Assembly: GCA_902599495.1 (NCBI GenBank)
Contig: CACKFY010000008.1
Span: 1-39,363 of the forward strand
Direction: 5' to 3'
DNA: 39,363 nt
From: an uncultured Pelagibacteraceae bacterium
GTDB taxonomy: Bacteria > Pseudomonadota > Alphaproteobacteria > Pelagibacterales > Pelagibacteraceae
This document shows positions 33,708 through 39,363 of this stretch, in pieces. Numbering within the stretch: position 1 is the first letter of the stretch; each line of letters begins with the position of its first letter. The position numbers were made by a program, and so were the translations under genes. A model generated the notes under the pieces. The model ran no database searches. It saw only the letters and a list, made by a program, of their open reading frames with translations, and was not told the origin of the DNA.

Positions 33708-34460
33708 ATGTCAGAAAAACAGAAAAAAATTTGGATAACTGGTGCAAGTAGTGGAATAGGAAAATCAGTTGCTGAAAAGTTTGCCAACGAGGGTTGGAAA
33801 GTTGCAGTGTCAGCTAGAAGAAAAGAACTACTTGACGAATTAGCTAAAAATCCTAATATAGTATCTTTTCCTCTCGATGTTACTAATCAAAATCAAATTA
33901 ATGAAGTTTTTAAAAATATTATAGATAATTTTGGCGACTTAGATATATGTTTATTTTCTAGTGGTACATATGAGCCAAAAGATGAACAAAATATCGATCC
34001 TGTCAAAATAAAGAATGTAATAAATGTAAATTTTTTAGGTGTAATTGATTGCGTAAAATCTGTTGAGAGATTTTTTAAAGATAAAAAATCTGGACATATT
34101 TCAATAGTTTCATCTATTGCGGGTTATAGAGGGTTACCAAATTCAAGTGGATATGGACCATCTAAAGCTGCCTTAACTAATTTTAGTGAGAGCATTTATT
34201 TTGATTTTAAAAAATTTGGAGTGAGAGTTTCAGTTGTATCACCCGGGTTTATAAAAACCCCATTGACTGATAAAAATGAATTTCCGATGCCATTTTTAAA
34301 AACTCCTGAGTATGCAGCAGAAAAAATTTTTAATGGCTTAGTAAAAAGTAGTGCTTTTGAAATTCATTTTCCAAAAGGATTAACTTTGACCTTAAAATTT
34401 TTAAGAATATTACCTTATAGACTTTATTTATTTTTAGTTGACAAGCTCGTTAAGAGGTAG
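33708..34460 (+). CDS. Short-chain dehydrogenase/reductase
   Basis: 250 residues from ATG 33708. The cofactor motif TGASSGIGKSVA (9-20), ISIVSSIAGYRGLPNSSGYGPSKAAL with Ser, Tyr and Lys of the classical active site, and VVSPGFIKTPLTD are all present. A hydrophobic C-terminus (LKFLRILPYRLYLFLVDKLVKR) suggests membrane association, as in lipid-modifying SDRs. In other proteobacteria an SDR of this type is part of the amine-oxidase/DUF1365/Cfa light-stress set; here it lies near that cluster but on the other strand. Confidence 0.93.
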   Translation: MSEKQKKIWITGASSGIGKSVAEKFANEGWKVAVSARRKELLDELAKNPNIVSFPLDVTNQNQINEVFKNIIDNFGDLDICLFSSGTYEPKDEQNIDPVKIKNVINVNFLGVIDCVKSVERFFKDKKSGHISIVSSIAGYRGLPNSSGYGPSKAALTNFSESIYFDFKKFGVRVSVVSPGFIKTPLTDKNEFPMPFLKTPEYAAEKIFNGLVKSSAFEIHFPKGLTLTLKFLRILPYRLYLFLVDKLVKR

Positions 34461-35045
34461 TTAGAGAAGGGACTCAACAAATTCCCAATTAATTAATTTA
34501 TCGAAAAAATTTTCCAAATAAACTGGTCTTTTGTTTTTATAATCTAAATAATAAGAATGCTCCCATACATCACATCCTAAAATAGGTTTCATATTATGAA
34601 TTATGGGATTTTCAGCATTAGGTGATTTAGTTACTACAAGCTTATCTTCTTTTAAAGATAGCCAACACCATCCAGATCCAAACTGGGTAATCCCAGCATT
34701 GATGAATTCTTCCCTAAATTTTTCAAAACTTCCAAAATCTTGTTTAATCTTATTTTCAAGTTTAGATGGAGCATTTCCACCGCCATTAGGTTTCATACAT
34801 CTCCAAAAAAGATTATGGTTCCAGTGTTGACTAGCATTGTTAAAAATACCTGATTTTTTTTCAGTAGATGATTTTTTTATTATATCTTCCAAAGTCAATT
34901 TTTCATATTCAGAACCTTTTATAAAATTATTTAGATTTGTAATATATGTTTGATGGTGTTTACCGTGATGTAAATCTAAAGTCTGTTCTGACATTATTGG
35001 AGAAAGAGCTGAATTAGCGTAATCTAATTTGGGAAGTTCAAACAT
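34461..35045 (-). CDS. sodB: Superoxide dismutase, iron type
   Basis: 194 residues. Metal ligands are His26 (LHHGKHH), His77 (WNHNLFW), Asp159 and His163 (DVWEHSYY). The second-sphere glutamine comes from the N-terminal half (NNASQHWNH, Gln73), as in Fe-SOD; the Mn form has it later. No signal peptide, so cytoplasmic. It follows the DUF3833 gene by one base, joining the lipid-modification operon, which is unusual and suggests co-expression under oxidative stress. The stop touches the convergent SDR stop. Confidence 0.96.
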   Translation of the reverse strand: MFELPKLDYANSALSPIMSEQTLDLHHGKHHQTYITNLNNFIKGSEYEKLTLEDIIKKSSTEKKSGIFNNASQHWNHNLFWRCMKPNGGGNAPSKLENKIKQDFGSFEKFREEFINAGITQFGSGWCWLSLKEDKLVVTKSPNAENPIIHNMKPILGCDVWEHSYYLDYKNKRPVYLENFFDKLINWEFVESLL

Positions 35046-35046
35046 A

Positions 35047-35571
35047 TTAATCTTTTACAAACATTACAGTTAGTTCCGCTACTTTAATTCCAAACTTAGT
35101 CATTGTAGCTCTGTTAATTGCTACACGCTCATCTTGCATAAAAATCCAATCATCAAAAGTAATTTTAATATTTTTACCTTTTACTGGTACAAGTAAAACA
35201 TATTCAAATTTAAAGGCGGGGCCATATGAATAGCCTTTTGCAGTTCCAACTACGTCTGAAGCAGTTCCTTCATAATTATGCTCATCTATTTTGTTAATTG
35301 TCCATTGTCGGGTTTGTCTTTCTCCGTCATTCCAATTAAATACCTCATCCAAGATTAATTTTGAACCGTCCCACTTTCCGTTTAAATCTGCTTTGAATTG
35401 CCTTGTAACCTTTCCAGATCTGTTTTGTAATACTCCCCAGGCTTTAACATTGCCTGATAAATAATTTTCTATGACTAATCTTGGTTTTTGATCTTTAAAA
35501 TCAGTTGGTTTCATTTTATTTGCACATCCTGTTATTAGTATTAGTAAAAAAAGTCCTATAAATTTTTTCAT
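35047..35571 (-). CDS. DUF3833 lipoprotein
   Basis: 174 residues with a lipoprotein signal: a hydrophobic start and the lipobox ITGC, giving Cys16. The mature protein is beta-rich (YLSGNVKAWGVLQNRSGKVTRQF, FDDWIFMQDERVAINRATM), as in DUF3833. The family is regularly clustered with Cfa and DUF1365 genes, as here, where it overlaps cfa by four bases. Likely a lipocalin-like barrel in the periplasm that carries a lipid; that role is inferred. Confidence 0.9.
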   Translation of the reverse strand: MKKFIGLFLLILITGCANKMKPTDFKDQKPRLVIENYLSGNVKAWGVLQNRSGKVTRQFKADLNGKWDGSKLILDEVFNWNDGERQTRQWTINKIDEHNYEGTASDVVGTAKGYSYGPAFKFEYVLLVPVKGKNIKITFDDWIFMQDERVAINRATMTKFGIKVAELTVMFVKD

Positions 35572-36758
35572 GAGGAATATTTATTCGACATAGAGAATTG
35601 AATCAAGTTAATGTTTCTAGACTTAAAGCCACCCTCACAATAAGATAGATAAAATTCCCACATACGTTTAAAATAATCGTCAAAACCAAGTGGGCTTATT
35701 TTGTCCCAGACACCTAAAAAATTTTTTCTCCAAGTAGATAAAGTTCTGGCATAATCATCAGAATAAGTATTTATTTTCTCAAGTTTAAGACTGTTTTTTT
35801 TTATAAGTTTTTCCATAAAATTTATTGAGGGTAAAAAACCGCCAGGAAATATATATTTTTGAATGAAATCTTCATTTGCTCGATATCTTTCAAATAATTC
35901 ATCTTTTATAACAATGCCTTGAATTGCAGCAGTACCATTATTGTTTAAAACTTTTTTAATAGTTTGAAAATATTTATCCATATAGTTTTCACCTACAGCC
36001 TCAATCATTTCTATTGAGGCAACATGGTCATATTTATCCTTTAAGTCTCTATAATCTAAAAATTTTACGTTAACTTTATTATTTAGGCCGGACTTAAATA
36101 TTCTCTTTTTTGTAAAATCATACTGGTTTTTTGAAATCGTTATACAATCAATACTTACATCATATTTCTTTGCTAAAAATTCTGCAAAACCACCCCAGCC
36201 ACATCCAATTTCTAAAATCTTATTTCCTTCTTTGATATTAAGTAAATTAATGAGTTCTTGAAATTTATTTTTTTGAGCTTTTTCTAGATCATCTTTTTCA
36301 TCTTTATAAACCGCACTTGAATAAGTAAGAGTTTTATCTAACCATAATGAAAAAAATTCGTTGCCTAAATCATAATGCTTTGAAATATATTTTATACTTT
36401 TAGATTTGGTATTGGACGCAAATATTTTTTTTAAAAAATTCTTTATTTTTTGTAATTTTAAACTTCCTGAAAAGGAATAAATAGTATTAATATTTCTTGC
36501 AGTAAGTTCGATTAAGTTGGTTAAATTTGATGTGTAAAAATCTCTTTTTATGTGTGCTTCGCCTAAAGCCGAGCTTCCGCCTAGTATAACATTTAAGTAA
36601 AAACTTGGGTTATTAATTTTGATATCTGCCGATAGTTTACTTTCTAAATCCCCAAAATGAAAAACTTTTCCATCGTAATTGATTAATTTTAAATTTCCTT
36701 GTGAAATATTTTTTAATTCATTTAAAACAAATTTTTCAGAAATTTTAGTTAAGCTCAT
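35568..36758 (-). CDS. cfa: Cyclopropane-fatty-acid synthase family methyltransferase
   Basis: 396 residues. The N-terminal lipid-binding part (1-110) is followed by a SAM-dependent methyltransferase with KYISKHYDLGNEFFSLWLD, motif I ILEIGCGWGGFAEF (about 182-195), HVASIEMIEAVGENY and GFLPSINFMEKL. It methylates unsaturated fatty acyl chains in membrane phospholipids. Similar enzymes in this gene cluster may instead make furan or methyl-branched fatty acids. It starts at the stop of the DUF1365 gene. Confidence 0.93.
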   Translation of the reverse strand: MSLTKISEKFVLNELKNISQGNLKLINYDGKVFHFGDLESKLSADIKINNPSFYLNVILGGSSALGEAHIKRDFYTSNLTNLIELTARNINTIYSFSGSLKLQKIKNFLKKIFASNTKSKSIKYISKHYDLGNEFFSLWLDKTLTYSSAVYKDEKDDLEKAQKNKFQELINLLNIKEGNKILEIGCGWGGFAEFLAKKYDVSIDCITISKNQYDFTKKRIFKSGLNNKVNVKFLDYRDLKDKYDHVASIEMIEAVGENYMDKYFQTIKKVLNNNGTAAIQGIVIKDELFERYRANEDFIQKYIFPGGFLPSINFMEKLIKKNSLKLEKINTYSDDYARTLSTWRKNFLGVWDKISPLGFDDYFKRMWEFYLSYCEGGFKSRNINLIQFSMSNKYSS

Positions 36759-37516
36759 TAGTTTTCCTCAAAACTCAAATTATTTTTTAATTTAACTTCT
36801 CTTTTCCGATATATTGCTCCTTTTTTCCATAATAGTAATGCTTCATAATGTATCGAACTAATAATTTTTATTGTCATTAATGGATACTTTATAAAATTAA
36901 TTGCAAGCTGTTTAAAACTAAATTCTTTCTTATCTCCCGTTTGAGTTGCAGTTAAAATTGTTCCATCGGCATCTGTTTGTTTTATAAAAACTGATAACTT
37001 ATCGTTTGGATTTAATAATTTAAAGTTGTAAAAAGTTTCCATATCCATAAATGGAGATACATAAAACTTTTTTCTACATTTTTGAATTATTTCCTCATTG
37101 TTTTTAATTTTAAAAATATACGTATGCTGTTCATTGAAAGTATTTTTTACCTCATAAAAAATTGCTACTAATTTATCTTTTTCATAGCAATAAAAAATGC
37201 TCAAGGGATTAAAAACGTACCCGAGTATTCTGGGATAACAAAGCACTTTGATGTTTGTTATTTTTTCTTTTATTTGGAATTTTTTTAGATTTGAAATTAC
37301 CCAATTCTTCAAATTACCTCCATCTCGATCTCCATGATCTTTGTCATAAAAACTAAAAATATTAAATTTGTTATATGAAAAAATACCTATTGATTTGTCC
37401 AATAGATTAATCTCATCTAAATCGATTAAAAGTGAAAAAGTTTTATATTTTAAAAAATGCCTTACAGGTTTAAATCTTGTATGGGTTACTTCTCCGTTAT
37501 ATATGCAAGAGTTCAT
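36758..37516 (-). CDS. DUF1365 family protein
   Basis: 252 residues. The start (YNGEVTHTRFKPVRHFLKYK), LCYPRILGYVFNPLSIFYCY (near 106-125), FNEQHTY and VSPFMDMETFYNF follow the DUF1365 pattern. Function unknown; the family is found between an FAD amine oxidase and Cfa in many proteobacteria and is thought to act in acyl-chain modification. One-base overlaps at both ends show strict co-transcription. Confidence 0.93.
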   Translation of the reverse strand: MNSCIYNGEVTHTRFKPVRHFLKYKTFSLLIDLDEINLLDKSIGIFSYNKFNIFSFYDKDHGDRDGGNLKNWVISNLKKFQIKEKITNIKVLCYPRILGYVFNPLSIFYCYEKDKLVAIFYEVKNTFNEQHTYIFKIKNNEEIIQKCRKKFYVSPFMDMETFYNFKLLNPNDKLSVFIKQTDADGTILTATQTGDKKEFSFKQLAINFIKYPLMTIKIISSIHYEALLLWKKGAIYRKREVKLKNNLSFEEN

Positions 37517-38742
37517 TAAATTTTAAAATTATTTATTAATTCAATTGATGATTTTAATCCATCTTCATGGAAACCGTAACCGAAATAACTACCACAAAAC
37601 CAGGTCCTTTTTTTACCCTGAATCATATGTAAATCTTTTTGAAGAAGCGTATTCTCAGTATTTAAGTATGGATGAGTAAAATTTATTTTTTTAATAATTA
37701 GATTATCTTGAACGTTATGAATAGGATTTAAAGTTAAAAAATAGTTTTTAGGTGTTTTTAAATTTTGAAGTTTGTTTAACCAATAAGTTATACATGTTCT
37801 TTTTCCATCTGAGATAGAGTTCCAGCTAGACCAAGCTCTTTTTTTTTGAGGCATTAGAGTTTCATCAGTATGTAAAATAGCTTCGTTTTTAACATACTTA
37901 AATTTTTCTAAAATATTTTTTTCTTGTGTAGTTGGTTTTTCTAGCATGTCTAAGCTTTCATCAGCATGTGAAGCTAGAACTACTTGATCATAATCTATAT
38001 ACTCATTTCCAATCATAATTCGAATATTATCATTACTTCTAATTATTTTGCTCACTTTATAATTTTTAAATATTTCGCCGCTTATTTTATCAGTTACTTT
38101 TTTAACATAAGTTCTGCTTCTATTCGAAACCGTATACCACTGCGGTCTATTTTTTAATTTAAATAAACCGTGGTTAATAAAAAAATTTAAAAAAAATTTT
38201 ATTGGCATTTTTTTTGCTTTCTCGAAAGGCATCGACCAGATAGCTGCAACCATAGGTATTATGTGATACTCTATAAAATATTCTGAAAGTTTTTTTTTAT
38301 TTAAAAAATCCCCTAAAGTTTGCTCTGTTATTTTATTTTTAAGTATATTTGGTGCAGTTTTGTAAAAGGATATTATCTCTTTTATCATTATTAAAAATTT
38401 AAAATTTAATAAATTAATTCTATTTGCAAAAATTCCACTGAGACCACTTCCACTATATTCTATGTTAGTATTTTTTATTGAAACAGAGAAAGACATATCA
38501 CTTTTTTCATACGGAACATTTAGATCTTTAAAAAATTTAATTAAATTTGGGTAAGTTACTTCATTAAAAACAATAAAACCTAAATCAACTGGAACAATTT
38601 TATCATCCTCTTTGATATCATAGGTAAAAGAGTGTCCGCCAAAGTGATCAGCTTTTTCATATAAATCAACTTTAAATTTTTTTGACAAAAAGTATGCAGA
38701 AGATAGTCCGGATATCCCAGAGCCAATTACTGCTATTTTCAT
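37516..38742 (-). CDS. FAD-dependent amine oxidase/desaturase-like protein
   Basis: 408 residues with the dinucleotide motif IAVIGSGISGLSSAYFL (3-19) and YEKADHFGGHSFT (about 28-40). VVLASHADESLDMLE and a C-terminal CGSYFGYGFHEDGLKS are characteristic of the protein paired with DUF1365 and Cfa. It probably oxidises or desaturates an acyl group of a membrane lipid; this is inferred from the cluster. The start lies three bases after the gcvP stop, so the lipid genes may be read through from gcvP. Confidence 0.92.
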   Translation of the reverse strand: MKIAVIGSGISGLSSAYFLSKKFKVDLYEKADHFGGHSFTYDIKEDDKIVPVDLGFIVFNEVTYPNLIKFFKDLNVPYEKSDMSFSVSIKNTNIEYSGSGLSGIFANRINLLNFKFLIMIKEIISFYKTAPNILKNKITEQTLGDFLNKKKLSEYFIEYHIIPMVAAIWSMPFEKAKKMPIKFFLNFFINHGLFKLKNRPQWYTVSNRSRTYVKKVTDKISGEIFKNYKVSKIIRSNDNIRIMIGNEYIDYDQVVLASHADESLDMLEKPTTQEKNILEKFKYVKNEAILHTDETLMPQKKRAWSSWNSISDGKRTCITYWLNKLQNLKTPKNYFLTLNPIHNVQDNLIIKKINFTHPYLNTENTLLQKDLHMIQGKKRTWFCGSYFGYGFHEDGLKSSIELINNFKI

Positions 38743-38745
38743 TTA

Positions 38746-39363
38746 TTAAGCAGCTTCATCTTTATATTCATCCATAGATGGGCAAGAACATACAAGATTT
38801 CTATCTCCATAAACATTGTCAACTCTTGCAACCGGAGGCCAATATTTATTATTTTTTACAAACTCGGTTGGAAAAGCCGCCTCTTCTCGGGTATATTTAT
38901 GACTCCAGTCATTTGAAGCTAATTCAATGTAAGTGTGAGGAGCGTTTTTTAATGGATTGTCAATTTTATCAAATTTTGATGACTCCACTAGATCAATTTC
39001 TTTTTTTATTTTAATTAATGCATTACAAAACTTATCTATTTCTTCTAAATTTTCACTTTCTGTGGGCTCTATCATTATTGTTCCTGCAACTGGCCAAGAC
39101 ATAGTTGGTGCGTGATATCCAAAATCGATTAATCTTTTAGCTAAATCTTCTTCTGAAATTCCTGAACTAGCTTTAATTGGTCTAATATCTATTATGCACT
39201 CATGGGCCACGTTACCATTTTTACCAGTGTATAAAACTTTGTAGTCTTTAGATAATTTCTTTGAAATATAATTTGCGTTTAAAATTGAAATTTGTGAAGC
39301 TTTTTTTAAACCCTCAGCCCCCATCATCTTTATATACATCCAAGATATAGGTAAAATGCTTGA
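38746..39363 (-). CDS. gcvP: Glycine dehydrogenase (P-protein), C-terminal part
   Basis: The frame is open to the window end, giving the last 205 residues of GcvP. It shows the [17 protein letters not shown] junction, [14 protein letters not shown], a [27 protein letters not shown] block and the final [19 protein letters not shown]. This is the PLP decarboxylase of the glycine cleavage system; the lysine-containing part lies outside the window. Three bases separate it from the amine-oxidase gene. Confidence 0.95.
   Translation of the reverse strand, partial: SSILPISWMYIKMMGAEGLKKASQISILNANYISKKLSKDYKVLYTGKNGNVAHECIIDIRPIKASSGISEEDLAKRLIDFGYHAPTMSWPVAGTIMIEPTESENLEEIDKFCNALIKIKKEIDLVESSKFDKIDNPLKNAPHTYIELASNDWSHKYTREEAAFPTEFVKNNKYWPPVARVDNVYGDRNLVCSCPSMDEYKDEAA

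Noticed and set aside
1-39363. CRISPR array, phage genes, insertion sequences, tRNA genes
   Set aside because: No repeated units, transposase or phage motifs, or tRNA T-loop/acceptor pairs were found on either strand by reading.

Overview
The window is AT-rich (about 30% GC by eye) and very compact. Genes are separated by a few bases or overlap, and no gene-free stretch exceeds 300 bases; the longest, 13589-13825, holds a candidate structured RNA. The gene set points to a SAR11-clade marine alphaproteobacterium (Pelagibacter-like): AprM-type dissimilatory APS reductase genes, sulfonate desulfonation, an AcuI-type reductase, a lone AmtB with no PII gene, and many very short proteins. No tRNA, rRNA, insertion sequence, prophage, CRISPR array or origin was seen. 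This is ordinary streamlined chromosome rather than a mobile island.

Layout. 1-9844 is a sulfur region. After the 3' part of an M23 peptidase come xsc (minus) and the divergent suyAB (plus), which release sulfite from C2 and C3 sulfonates. Next is a minus-strand operon read from right to left: CADD-like protein, short nucleotidylyltransferase, aprM, aprB, aprA, a 116-residue unknown and a TauE/SafE exporter. Together they form a module that makes sulfite, oxidises it to APS or exports it. A full-length ATP sulfurylase is absent; the 130-residue nucleotidylyltransferase sits where one might be expected. 9990-12393 carries an MFS transporter and a cystathionine beta-lyase-like enzyme. 12459-13825 has a 27-residue basic protein, a membrane protein of unknown function and the RNA candidate.

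13826-26846 is mixed housekeeping: mnmA, a DUF3553 protein, cysQ, recX, an ABA4-like membrane protein, a DsbA-like isomerase, a rhodanese, a glycosyltransferase-like protein, amtB with a strong terminator, an HU gene, rseP, a LysR regulator, acuI, folE, hisI, a DUF2237 protein, a TPR protein and an SDR.

26932-38742 is rich in light- and oxidant-damage functions: a cryptochrome/photolyase of the PhrB-like family, DUF393 and DUF2256 partners, a second photolyase-like flavoprotein with its FAD domain first, periplasmic MsrA, TspO, SDR, iron-type SOD, and an amine oxidase/DUF1365/Cfa/DUF3833 lipid cluster. In other proteobacteria, relatives of several of these belong to singlet-oxygen (RpoE-ChrR) or light (LitR) regulons, but neither regulator is present here. 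The window ends inside gcvP.

The observations most worth following are the CADD-like candidate p-aminobenzoate synthase heading the apr operon, the structured RNA at 13589-13765, the short nucleotidylyltransferase in place of Sat, and the two atypical photolyase-family proteins.
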